The notes under the pieces are model-generated. The model was not told the origin of the DNA. It was given only the letters and a program-made list of their open reading frames with translations, and ran no database searches. A stretch of 64,000 nucleotides of DNA, taken from assembly GCA_030141605.1 (NCBI GenBank), contig JAQGDQ010000177.1, positions 346,501-410,500 of the forward strand. The letters are read 5' to 3'. The DNA is from Tubiluchus corallicola (lineage: Eukaryota; Priapulida; Priapulimorpha; Priapulimorphida; Tubiluchidae). Position 1 is the first letter of the stretch. Each line of letters starts with the position of its first letter. Position numbers and translations under genes: made by a program. This document shows, in pieces, positions 1-11,155 of the stretch.

Positions 1-296
1 ACAAAGACGTCTGGTGAAACAGGTAGGGGCGTCGAGATAATTAGAAAACTCGTTGTTGTCATGGTCAAGGTGGTTTAGTGCTAACATCTGATGGCAATTT
101 TTGACGAAGACTTAAGCTGTTGTTGCAAGAGTCATAATTAGTTGCCGCCACCGTTGAAATGTTCATCACATGTCCTTCGTTGCTATCAGCAGCAGGATCG
201 TCGTCGTGGCCACAGTCACCAAGATCGCAGTACCAGTGATATCATGATTAACTTATTATCAAAATCATCTTCAAGCAATATGGGACCTCGATTACT
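1..296. other. Stretch with no recognised feature
   Basis: No gene-like or repeat-like signal was recognised on either strand before the trinucleotide array begins. The short open frames here run into the microsatellite and are not supported. Confidence 0.4.
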
Positions 297-357
297 ATTT
301 TCATCGTCATCATCATCATCATCATCATGATTGTCGTCGTCGTCATCATCGTCATCG

Positions 358-388
<31 letters not shown>

Positions 389-581
389 AATCGTCATCAT
401 CATCATCTTCGTCGTCGTCGTCGTCATCATCATCATCATCGTCATCATCGTCATCATCGTCATCGTCATCATTATCATTATCATTATCATTATCATTATC
501 ATTATCATTATCATTATCATTATCATTATCATTATCATTATCATTATCATTATCATTATCATTATCATTATCATTATCATT

Positions 582-650
<69 letters not shown>

Positions 651-690
651 GTCGTCGTCATCGTCGTCGCCGTTTTCATCATCATCACCA
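297..690. repeat. Compound (TCA/TCG)n microsatellite with a (TTATCA)n core
   Basis: About 390 bp of trinucleotide repeat. Imperfect TCA/TCG triplets flank a homogeneous hexamer core (ATTATC) from about 467 to 585, which then returns to pure TCA. Every reading frame is open, giving apparent poly-Asp/Asn, poly-Met/Ile and poly-Ile/Val proteins of 140-169 residues. These are products of the repeat, not genes. Confidence 0.97.
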
Positions 691-904
691 CCACCATCGT
701 AACTGTCGTTATATTTGTTCTTCAAGAGGGGAACGTTGTTGCTTCTTAGCTGTCTATGGATTATTTCAAAAGTGTTAACTTAACTGCACTTTAGTTGAGC
801 AGGAAAAGCTGCTTAGCTTCTAAGATCTTTATTGACAAATTCACAAATCGGCTGTTAGACAAAAGTGTTCACAGTGTCTCTGAGTGAGCCAATGGACAAA
901 CAAA

Positions 905-1018
905 CGTGTGAATGAATTAGTGAATGAATACAAGAACGAATGAATGGACGAATGAGCAAACGAACGAACGAACGAAAAAGCGGGCGAGCTAACGAACGAA
1001 AAAACGACGAATGAATGA
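905..1018. repeat. Degenerate GAAT/GAAC tetranucleotide tract
   Basis: Interspersed GAATGAAC, GAACGAAC and GAATGAAT units with point changes, an ageing tetranucleotide microsatellite. No coding signal was recognised. Confidence 0.85.
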
Positions 1019-1374
1019 ACATTGTAATGACGATTGTCATTACTACGTCGTTTACCTTACACGAGCTCTCTGGAATACCTTATTAAATACGAGTCCATCA
1101 GCAGCTGTCCTCAGCTGCTTTTGTTGCTATGATACACTCTCATCTTAAACACTCCTATAACAGTTGGATTTGAAAACAAGCCCTTCCGGCCACTTTTTCC
1201 GGCTCTGGAACCCGCAGTTTCCGGAATGCTGTCGATATGTTACTTAGATACTTTCTTTGTCAGACTTCGTAGTTGGGAAAATTCCAGAGAAGCCTGTTGG
1301 GGATAGGACATTGACATGAAAATAAAATAGTTAAGTGTATATGAAAAAATCCACTTTACTCTTTCTCCTTTTCT

Positions 1375-1610
1375 GTTCGTCTGTCTGTCTGTCTGTCTGT
1401 CTTTTTGTCTGTCTACGTGCCTGCCTGTCTATCTGTCTGTCTGCCTGTCAGTCTGTTTATAAATCAGTCACTCATTCAAAGACAAAAGCAAGGACAAAGC
1501 CAGTCAGTCAGTCGCTCAGTTAGTCAGTCAGTCACTCAGTCAGACAGCTTCTTTCTCTCTCTTGCCCTCTCTCCTCTTCCCTTTTCTCTAGCTCTCTCTC
1601 CCTTTATTTG
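1375..1610. repeat. (TCTG)n, (CAGT)n and polypyrimidine tracts
   Basis: Three adjacent low-complexity tracts: TCTG units at about 1378-1455, CAGT/CAGTCAGT units at about 1498-1545, and a CT-rich polypyrimidine run to about 1610. The overlapping open frames (Cys/Leu/Ser/Val-rich) are repeat translations. Confidence 0.9.
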
Positions 1611-4278
1611 ACTGTCCGTCCATCAGTTCAATCACACATTCGTTATTCCATCTATCTATTTATTTCAGCAATTCTCCCTCTCTTTTTCTTTTTGTGTTTG
1701 ATAGCCTATATATTAGTCTAAAGCTTCTTCCTGTTTTTCTTTCGGTTTTCGTTCACCTTCACCCTTGTTTTGTTTGCGCTCTTATTTTTCTAACTTTCTT
1801 AAGTTTGTTTAACAGCTTTTTATTTGCATTTTACTTGGCAGTACCTGTTGATGCTTGAACATGGCTTCCTGCAGTTAAACATGCCAAGATGGCTAACAAA
1901 GATGAACTTTTCAATATGGCTGACACTGACAAGGTTAGGTAATTAATTGCGCCGATAAATTACCTTGTTTGCCTAACGCAACAAACTACTTTGTTTGAAG
2001 AAACCGGCGTGTTCCATAATTTCAACAATGTTTCAGAAGCGAGACGATATCGAAAAGGAAATTATTATCATAAACGTGTACCCGTACAGTGTAAAGATTC
2101 GAAACAAAAATAAAATAACTATTATATCATTACCTACACTAACAAAACTAACAAAATCTGTTTTTAGCGAATAGTGTCCAGAATATAACGTAGATTCAAT
2201 TCAATTCAAGTTTTTATTTAGGTAACTAGAGACCACATAAAATACAAATGCAGTATTACAATGAAATAAAATACAGCGATTGCAGAGAACGATATTACAT
2301 TCATTTTGATTCAACAATAGCCCGACATAGAAGCAGTATGGTTATGCTAAATTTTCATAAATTTTGAATTGGTTACATAGTTAAGAAATAACCTAAAGTA
2401 AAAAAGAATACATTACGAGAAAATGGTGAAGGCAGCTAGATGTTAGAATTTTTTCTAGACACCAAAATTGGCGTAACATGATACAAAATCATGAAAAAGT
2501 TTCAACGAGGGTTGTTATACAAACCAAGAACATGCGTATTCTCACACGTCTCAGGGAAAAAAAGTTCAAATACGACTACGAGGCAACGCAAACTTTTAAC
2601 TGCTTTGTTAGGCCCAATCATGGATGAATCCAGTCGATGGAATAGCCACAAGATTGACTTCTCACACATTGTTGGCATCACGTAACATGAGAATGAATTT
2701 ACAGTATAATTGGGTTTGCAGCCGCTGATTAGTCCATCTCTATAAGCTGTCTCAACTTACCTATCAAACAAGAATTTCTGCAGCTGGTGGCAGATCCAGG
2801 ATCAGGGAGGTACTCTAAGAACACAGAATGCCGTAAACTTAACCCACGTTTTGCTGAATCCAACAACTCCAAGAATGTTTTTGAAAAGTCTTGATGAAGT
2901 TTGAAAATATTGGGTAGAATTGTTTTCGGATAGGTAATATCCGAATGTCTTAAGATATAAAACTTTCTCCGTAAATTTTTGCTTCCTGCTCTGCGGGTCT
3001 TCAAATAAATCAGACAAGTCTTGATTTCTGCGACGCAGTCGATATCTAATTATTTTCTTTTAATATTGAAATGCTTCAAAAGTAGGCCTAAGTCAAAGAT
3101 GGTTTTCACTAATGTCCAATGATTGAGGTGAAATAATTTTCTGTACTAATTCCAATTTTATGTTCTAATATTGATGCAGGCAGGAAGAAAATTGTTGTGT
3201 CAACTTGATAACTTCTTTTTTGTTTCATGAATCGGTTTGAATCTACTGTGCAATGTGGCAAAGTAGGAATCATAGAATATCATTTTGGGGTCGCGAGGTG
3301 TTTCCCTTTATGGGAAAGACTGCTCTCTTGTTATAAAATGTCAGAGAACATCTTGCTTTAAATTAAAAGATTGTTTTAAATGCTTTACATTTAAACGTAT
3401 TCGTTTGACTTCTTCGATCATTGTGTGGTGGATATCGTGATATGGTGTCAGAAGTGGGATGCGAACTTCCGCCCACATTTCTAAACCGAGCAGTGATTAT
3501 TATCAAACCACAATGCAGACATTAACTAAAAAAGAAATCCCGATGCATTTGAGATATTCCACAGAATATTCAAGACGGCTTCTTAACACCTAACCGAATG
3601 TCTAACGTGCCTAAAGAGAATGCTTCAGCCATAGAAACATTTACTACATGTACAATGACAATAGGATTAGATTTGTAACTAGTGAATTATAGTCCTTGCT
3701 GTTTTAATCTTTGTATGTGCACAAAGTGTATGTGTATTTGTATGCGATGACTATAATATATTTTTCGGCATCAAGGTAAACAGTTGATGCGCGACGACTG
3801 TGATCACTGTTAAGAGCTTCTCTGGTGGAAATTAGCACAAATAAAGCAATATAAGCAGTTTCATACGTACTGAAAAATGAGAAGTAACTATTTTAGTTTT
3901 TAGTCATATTTCTCACTCTGTGAGTCATGATTGTCATTATTACCCTCTATGCAGGCATGCTGTACAAATTATTATCAGCATTTTCAAGCCTAGCGTTTAT
4001 TAACACAAAAATGTTTGCCTCACTAGCCAACATTTGCAAAGGTCACATATTGGAGAAGACCCACTGGTCACGGAGAAACTGGCGTTTACATTTGCCCTTC
4101 CCCTTTTTTCGGCTTGTCATATCTGACGCAAGAGGTAAAGTTTAAGGTGTGATTGCTGCCACTAAACTGTGAACAAAGAAGATCTAACCAACGGTTTCAT
4201 TATATGCGTGTATAGGGTCTTCAGAAAAAAGACTACTTAGATTTTATCACCTCAGGTGGTATCTGTATATATATATAT
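1611..4278. other. Unannotated stretch, possible minus-strand LINE tail at 2190-2275
   Basis: No gene was recognised. At 2190-2275 the minus strand ends in an AATAAAAACTTGAATTGAA-type run. Such short A-rich tandem tails are common at non-LTR retrotransposon 3' ends, so this may be a 3'-end fragment. The open frames at 2491-2685, 2729-3017 and 3927-4145 carry no motif I recognise and are probably chance. Confidence 0.3.
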
Positions 4279-4332
4279 GGCAAATAAATAAATAAATATA
4301 TATATATATATATATTTATTTATTTATTTGCC
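4279..4332. repeat. 54-bp perfect AT-rich palindrome
   Basis: The sequence reads GGCAAATAAATAAATAAAT, then alternating TA, then the exact reverse complement ending in ATTTGCC. It is self-complementary across all 54 bases with no spacer and could form a cruciform or hairpin. The arms are AAAT/ATTT tetranucleotides around a TA core, capped by GGC/GCC. Confidence 0.95.
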
Positions 4333-4850
4333 GTAAAAGTGTACATTATACAATGTGAAATATTATTCAGTGATTGCCTGGGTTACACTGATAATAGGCA
4401 AATGCATCTGGCGCAAAAAATTAAAACTAAGAGTGCAGTAGGGGTGCAAAAAGAGACAAGTAATAAAGGAAAAAATTATATTAGCTACAGCAAAATACTC
4501 CTATCTAAAAAAATAAAGCACACTTTTACAAAAACAATCTCATACAAAATAATGCATATCATAGAGGTAATATACACACGTCTCTTGACCATAGACACGA
4601 AACCACCTCGCCGTACAATTAAACATTCGAACAGTACAATAATGTGTATTTGGCCTGGTTCAGCTATAACAGCCTAACGGATATTAAATGTGACGTAATC
4701 TACACTAACAATATGTTCTTTGGTCTCTTGAGGATCTACATTGCGACCAGAGGTCCGTTGCGCATTGAATCAAGGACAAAAGTTTTAATTACGGTACGCA
4801 TGCGCCTGTAATTTGTGCTAACAATTGTATTGATCACTTAAAGTCTTACT

Positions 4851-5126
4851 GTGTTTTTAGTACAAGAAACAGAATTTTATTTATTTCTATTTGAGTCTGT
4901 TGAACCTTTTTTTTTGCACTGCCCATTGTATCAACAAACTAGGGTTGTTATGTTTGATAAATTAAATGAAATACTTCTGCCCGAAAACCTTAATATAGCT
5001 GCCTTAGGAACTAATGATCTGTTGAAGTTGTTATTATTCGGGAAAGATGAATTTAAGTATGTTGCTAACTGTAAAATATTCCAATGCATACATGACTTTA
5101 TATTACGTACTAAACGCTTCCAGTAG
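4851..5126 (+). pseudogene. LINE ORF2 C-terminal relic
   Basis: A 91-codon frame. From about residue 15 it reads ESVEPFFLHCPLYQQTR, then LLKLLLFGKDE and finally FILRTKRFQ before the stop. The HCPLY block, the LL-LLFG block and the final FIL-T-RF are a recurrent signature of the extreme C-terminus of several non-LTR retrotransposon polyproteins (family knowledge). No reverse transcriptase or endonuclease is left upstream, so this is a 5'-truncated copy. The following ~230 bp to about 5365, ending in an ATAATAAATTCTGTTTAAAC-type run, is probably its 3' UTR. The clade cannot be set from this fragment. Confidence 0.7.
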
Positions 5127-5419
5127 TTTCTATCTGATATGAAATGCATCATTCTTAAATATTCGTACATTAATATTTTCTAACCGTCATTTTCTACTAA
5201 TGTCTAATGTAATCTTGTAGTAAACCTTGTCAGCTTGTGTAGAGTTATAGTCTATTCTTACTGTAAATGTTTTTGTAAATAGTGTATAAAGTCTGTTGTG
5301 GTGAAGATCCTAAATCATGTTGTTCAACCTGTCTGATCCAATTCTATAATAAATTCTGTTTAAACTAATAGAATTTTAAATAGCGGTATGATTTTATCTA
5401 GCAAAACTGACAGAGAAAA

Positions 5420-5640
5420 GTCGATGTAAGTCATTGTACTCCCAATACTGGAACTCCTTACTAACATTTTCATTTATTATTTAAACTAACCAGTTGCTGT
5501 TCTTCTTAAGTTTTTGTCTTGCGTATATAGTTTTATAATCTATAAAACTATTTTTGTTTGTTTTTATATAGTACTTTATGTATTGATCTACATCTACAAT
5601 AATATAAAATTAAATTAAATTAAATAAATAAATACATAAT
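5420..5640 (+). repeat. Possible second LINE 3' end
   Basis: One frame at about 5440 reads QYWNSLLTF, weakly like the WNSLP block near many LINE C-termini. The stretch ends in repeated TTAAA/TAAAT units at 5606-5640, like a retrotransposon tail. No intact frame is present. Confidence 0.3.
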
Positions 5641-5664
5641 TATAGATTCACAGATTCACAATTA

Positions 5665-5838
<174 letters not shown>

Positions 5839-6180
5839 GCTATTTATTGTCATATTAGCATAATACATACAATGAAATTTATGTGCATGTATGTACTGTA
5901 TGTATGTATGTACGTTTTTTACGTGCTGCAATAACTTATAGAAACAACAAGGAGATTAACACAAATAATTTAATCAGTTGTACAGTGACATAAAGAATTA
6001 ATATTGGAGATTTACTGAAATTTACCGTTGAAGGTGCGAACTGCAACGGGATAGAAAGAATTTAAAGTTCTTGTGGTTTTAGCGTTAATTGAGCGGAATC
6101 TACGACCAGAGGGGAGCATTTCAATATATTTATTACCTGGATGAAATTCATCTTTCATGTTAACTTGCGTACAGGTAAAC
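5839..6180 (-). pseudogene. LINE 3'-end relic, minus strand
   Basis: Reading the minus strand from 6160, one frame gives HPGNKYIEMLPSGRRFRS, then KTTRTLNSFYPVAVRTFN. This pattern (PSGRR-R followed by T-R--NSF-P-A-R--N) recurs just before the stop of many LINE polyproteins. The strand then runs through a short 3' region ending ATGACAATAAATAG and into the AAGT/AAGC array. It is 5'-truncated and no other domain was seen. Confidence 0.6.
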
Positions 6181-9100
6181 TTTCGTCATTTTTACGTTTA
6201 ACACAAAAGGATAATTATTTCTTCTGAATGCTTTTATTATCAATTTCAAATATTAGCACTAGCACCGTGTTAGGTTTCAATGAGTTATGCTCCCTGGAGG
6301 CACAGAACGTGTTGATGTCTCACTTACTCCCATTATCGCCTCTTCCGGTCGTAAATACGGGTCATTTATGGGTACATAACCATCCCCAGCGTACTGTAAG
6401 TCCATCTAACTAGTGGTCATTTCACGCACGCTGTATAATAAACTGGTCACAAAGCGTGTAAGTTTGTCGAGCTCTTATTCACAAGACATTATTAATATTC
6501 CCAGCATGTTGATGAGACGAAGCCATCCAGCGACTGACAGACTCAAGCTGGAGAAAATGGTCAATTGTAGACAACGGTGGTCTTTTTGTGAAAGATCATC
6601 ATCATCTTCGTCGTCGTTGTCGTCGTCGTCATCATGATCATCATCATCATCATCATCATCATTATGATCCTGAGCACAATATAAGTTCTCTAGCTCAATT
6701 TTAATAACTGTATCTGTGCTTTGTTGCAAAAATCATAGATTGAGATTATATATATATTTGTGATGTAAAAGTAATGGTTTATCTAAGAAATTATAAATTA
6801 TAAGTTATAAATTAAGTGAGTTGAAATAGAAATTGAATTGAAATTATCTGCAGCATAGTCATAATAAGCACTCGTCTCATCTTCATCATTGTCGTCATTG
6901 CCGGAGTCATAATCATCATCTTGTATCATACAAGGTTACTTCATCATCACTACCTCATAACATCATTATCATTCTAGGAGTGTGTAGTTCTCATGTTTAT
7001 CACTTCTTGTAAACTTTGTTGTTGTCATTACTGTACTCGACGTCACTGTCGACATCTTTGTCACTTTATAATTGTCGTCGTTGTCGTTTTGCTGCTGGCG
7101 GTAATGAACTTTTTTCTTCTTTTTGTAGTACACACATGTTTCGCAAATTTTAATTTCTTATTGTACATTTGTTTTATGAACCTCGTTTTCGAAATGAAAA
7201 AACTTACTTGCTCAATTGTGTTTTTGTTTTTCCACACATGTGTTTACTATTTATTGATTTTTTTACGATGGGTGGTCCTTTACACAATTTCTTAAAATAG
7301 TGACAAATGAATTTTTTGATCGGTAGCTGTTCATACGAATTGATCATTTGCGTCTTCCACGCAGGTATAGTCTGTCCCTTTTTATTGATTTTTTTTCAGA
7401 AGATGACGTTGGTTTCCATCAGTTTTCGTTATCATGGTAGTGGCAGTGCAATTGTTCATGAAGGGTTAGCAGTGATCTAGCCGCATGAATGCCTGACCCC
7501 TACGCAAAGGCTCCAGCCACTGTAGTACTGAAGGATTATAGTTCAAAGGTTCTATTGTTGAAAACCAACCGCAGCTCACAATAATTTCACCTGGTTCCTG
7601 GCGGTGTTCAAGTTTCGTCAGTGCTTGGTTTTTTCCGTTGCAGTGAAATGTGAAATTAAATGGCGGCGCCGAGAAAGATTTTCAAAATTCGGGTACGTTT
7701 CTGTTTGCCTAACACACGCGATCCGAAATTCGTCTGAATCTGTGAGTGCAGATACATTAAGCTTTCTTTAATCATGTGTTTGTTATGTCGGGTATATAAT
7801 CATTTCAGGGAAATTATTTCTATGAAAGCAATACAATCTATGCTGTGATCTTTTTATATTGTAGCACTTATATTGATTGCACAACCTATTTCAGCGGTAT
7901 AATGTTTGTAAGTATGCGCAGCTCCAATACTGTACAAATAAACAGGCACGCCATGTCATTATAATAGGGTCTTATAAATGCAATCGGGCAATGAATTTTA
8001 TAGGACGGTTGGTGAGGGTTTAGCCAATCAACGTGTGACGTCTTCATTTTTAAGGTAGGATGTTTAGTGGACGCCCTGCGAACTCATCAGCCGTCTTGGA
8101 AGCGCTACTTTTAGATTGAAAGCACAATTTTAGAAGGTAAAGAGATCAGGAAGCCAGTATGTTAATCATAACTCTGACGATAGATTTAACGTATAGGTTT
8201 TCTCGTTGCTTATTCTGGGTAACTTATGGTCGTTTTGGATCTAACAAATGGTCAAAGAGGATTGGGAATTTAAATGAGATTTGGAATCTATCACTTATTT
8301 ACATCAAATTAAACAGAAAGGATAGCGCTCATTCCTTAGAAGACTTTGAGTGTGATAAGAGTAAAAAAGAAACTAAACAACAACTGATAACTGAATACAG
8401 CACAGTTTTAGTAACATATTTTTTGTAATTGAATGAGATATTATTTTAATCACAAGGAAAAGTTATTAATGACAACAGCAGAAGATTAATAAAAATTTCT
8501 TAAAAAAACTGCATTATGATATGCATTACTATATAGAAAACATGATAATGAGTATGCTATTTTCAGGCGCAAACAAAAAAGAAAGAAAATAGATTTTTTT
8601 ATTGTAAGTTTTATTAAATGCCATTTTTTCTGTTTGTTTTCAGAACGAATTACAATTTGTTTTCAATTACCAAGGTCTAGTGTTTTTAGACTTTACATCT
8701 CATGTCAAAGTTTTTTGTTTAAATATCTGCTTTTTAAAAATTTACTTTTGTAAAGTTTACAAAATTACAAGTTTTACAAAGTTTTATATTTCTGCAACAT
8801 TTAATTGGCCTTAAAAAGGTTAAAGCGGAAGCGGAGACAGTCAAATCCCAGTACGCTTGGGTAGACGCACACGCATTTCAGATGATTCTCGAATTGCATA
8901 AAATTTTAAAATTCAATATTAGTCTCGACGGAATTTGCTATAGGCCACCTCTTTTCAAGGGACCTCTAAACTAACGTTGCAAATTCAATAACTGTAATTC
9001 GCCAATTTTGCTTAGGTGATGTTTGGACGTTAACACGAATCAATGGCTCTGTTCTTGTTCAAAGAAGTCTACAGATAATCTACGAAACAAAATATGTATT

Positions 9101-9196
9101 TGCAGTTTTTAAGTAAAGTAACAAGAAACTTATTTATAGTTAAGAATAGTGAAAAGATGATGTTAACGATGATAACGACGTAGTGTTTTGTACTGC
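6181..9196. other. Unannotated stretch with TCA/TCG microsatellites
   Basis: Apart from a CAT/CGT-type array at about 6594-6666 and diffuse CAT-rich sequence at about 6880-6990, no repeat or gene was recognised, except the candidate exon listed at 7660. The open frames at 6228-6637, 6993-7295 and 8159-8428 have no recognisable motifs. Confidence 0.35.
7660..7692 (+). CDS. Candidate orphan first coding exon
   Basis: An ATG in good context (AAATGG) opens MAAPRKIFKIR and ends at a consensus donor, CGG|GTACGT, in phase 0. A pyrimidine run and CAG at about 7630-7643 could be an acceptor just upstream. The GC-rich, basic start differs from the surrounding AT-rich DNA. No downstream exon was recognised, so this may be a relic or chance. 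It is a weak call from splice and start signals only. Confidence 0.2.
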
Positions 9197-9372
9197 ATGT
9201 CAAAAGCCACTGGCATATCAATGTGTAGTTTTTTACTAGATTACGGGTTTGTTTACCTGCCTTGGAGTGCAGATTTCCTTTTAGAGTTCTGCCTCCCCAA
9301 TGCTTACAACAGACGAGATGGGTATATAGCTAGACAATTACACTTTTTTTCTACAAATAGTGACATAATAAT
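9197..9372 (+). repeat. 3' end of RTE-like LINE (family D), copy 1
   Basis: This shares a diagnostic block with 46130-46290 and 46655-46830: GCCACTGGCATA..., then a TTTACCTG run, then AGAGTTCTGCCT-CCCAATG-TTACAA-AGA-GA. In the 46-kb copies the block follows a LINE C-terminal frame and ends in ATGATGATG units, so it is the element's 3' UTR. Here the GAT tail is lost. Confidence 0.6.
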
Positions 9373-9850
9373 GGGATGAAAATACATTTTTATCAAATTT
9401 CTGTATCAAATTTATCAAAAAGTCCGAAATGTAAATAAAGGTATATAACGTGGGCCTATTTTAGGTATTTCAGGTGAAAAACAGGCCACTGCTAAACTCA
9501 GGTTTATTATGTATCTGATAAACTTTTGGCAGGAGTTTAAAACATTTGGTAGGAGTAATTTTTGTCGTTTTAACGAAAGCGAGTTGGTCATTGCACTTAT
9601 TGCTGCGAAATTGCAATATGGGCAAGAACCCACAAAAGAGATTTTAAAAACTCCATAATCCATGTATCAGGAGGGTCGATCACGGAGAAAATCTGCTCTC
9701 ATCTCATTTCATTTCAATAAGTACGGATTCCCCTGAGTGAACGCTGAAACACTATGCTGGGATCATTTTAAATCGTTCATAAATTTGTCTAATACTGTTA
9801 CTGACCAAAATTCGAACTGAATCTCGTAATCACTCTAACTGTTCTTTCTG

Positions 9851-10534
9851 TTAAAGGACAAGAAAAGGGGTACCTAAAGTAGGTTTCAGAAAAATTGTCT
9901 TAAAAATTATATTCCTTTACGGCAATTTTATGCGTATATCGTGCTCGTGTTGATAAGACTTTTTGTTTGTCTTCATTTTAAATCTCCCGCAACACTGTAA
10001 AGACCACGCCATTACATGACGTCATATACGCACAACGTAAATCGGGAAAGGACAGGAAATGTTAAACTATGTTAAACCTGAAAAACTTCCCATGTTACTT
10101 AGCATTTTGCTTACCAGCTTGAAAGGCTTATGTAAGTAGAAAAGAAATTATTAATTATTTAAAATGCTTTCACCAATTGGCAAAATGTTGCTGATTCCAG
10201 TCCAGGGTGCACCACTCACTAACCAAAAACGTATTTTTGATCTTATTGACAAGATGCAGTAATTTAAAATTTTACTTAGTGACGTGTGCACTACGAATAT
10301 TCTGATTATTTTTTCAAACTTTACACAATGTTACCTAAACTTTTTTCAAATCACTTATTGCTAAAATGGATGCGTCTAACGGTCATCGCCGGGAATTTAA
10401 ATTTACACAATATGTTTTATACAAAGTTAACGCCGACGCAAGTCCTGTATACAAAAAGGCAGTATGTAAGTGGTATTAAATTTTAAACGAACTTTTTAAG
10501 CTTTGTGTAAGAGGTGGGCTTTTTTGGGCTTTAA
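9851..10534 (+). mobile_element. TTAA-bordered non-autonomous element, family C copy 1
   Basis: A 684-bp element bounded by TTAA at both ends. The left terminus is TTAAAGGACAAGAAAAGG and the right terminus ends GGGCTTTAA, an imperfect terminal inverted repeat. An inverted full-length copy (679 bp) lies at 18101-18779, with shorter copies at 29238-29711 and about 48050-48430. Shared internal blocks include CTCCCGCAACACTGT, GACGTCA and GTGCACCACTCACTAACC. No transposase frame is present, so it is MITE-like. TTAA targets are typical of piggyBac-type transposases, but no such enzyme is seen here. Confidence 0.8.
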
Positions 10535-10539
10535 TTCCG

Positions 10540-11155
10540 CATTTTTTTAACTCTTGCGTTCCGAGCATTATTTAATAATGTTCCCCAGTACATATGTGAA
10601 CTTTTTACGCCATTTATCTTACAGTTTAAGATCAAACGCAGGACCTTTACTGTACCAACCTGTGTATAAACTTAGCTTAGTTCAAAACCATTGTTTTAGG
10701 TCTTATGGCCCCAGTCTCTGGAATGCTCTTCCGTGTGATATCTTCCAAGTCTTGCGGCAATTTTGAAAAGTTTGGACACCTTTTAAAGACGCATTTAATT
10801 ATGCAAACATGCAATTGAACATATATTTAGGATCTATGAGCAAACTGTATTTTATTCTCATTAATGACTGAAATACTCAGTTTAATGTGATTTTTATATT
10901 TCAAAGTGCAATCTGGTGTAGCGTGAATTGTTTTTTCCTAAAGGCTTCACAAATCATTTTATAATAGAATAAGTTTTTTCTATATTTTTATTTTAATTTT
11001 ACTAATTTTTTTGTGACATCTCGTGTTATTTAGCTGTTTTAAATTGTTATTTTGATATTACTTTTACGTATTTACTTTTTTCTGTACAGCGTTCAAGTAC
11101 ATGTTTGTATGTATTTTACGCTACACAGAAATAAATAAACTTAAATTTAAACTTG
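10540..11155 (+). pseudogene. LINE ORF2 C-terminal relic with 3' UTR
   Basis: The frame at 10554-10766 ends NHCFRSYGPSLWNALPCDI, then the frame breaks at about 10766 and resumes as FGHLLKTHL. The block F---GP-LWNALP followed by F---LKTHL is the hallmark C-terminus of CR1/L2-type LINE polyproteins (family knowledge). About 380 bp of AT-rich 3' UTR follow, ending AATAAATAAACTTAAATTT at about 11150. It is 5'-truncated, immediately downstream of the family C element. Confidence 0.7.

Noticed and set aside
216-749. Open frames giving poly-Asp/Asn, poly-Met/Ile and poly-Ile/Val proteins
   Set aside because: They are translations of the TCA/TTATCA microsatellite in different frames. There is no coding signal outside the repeat.
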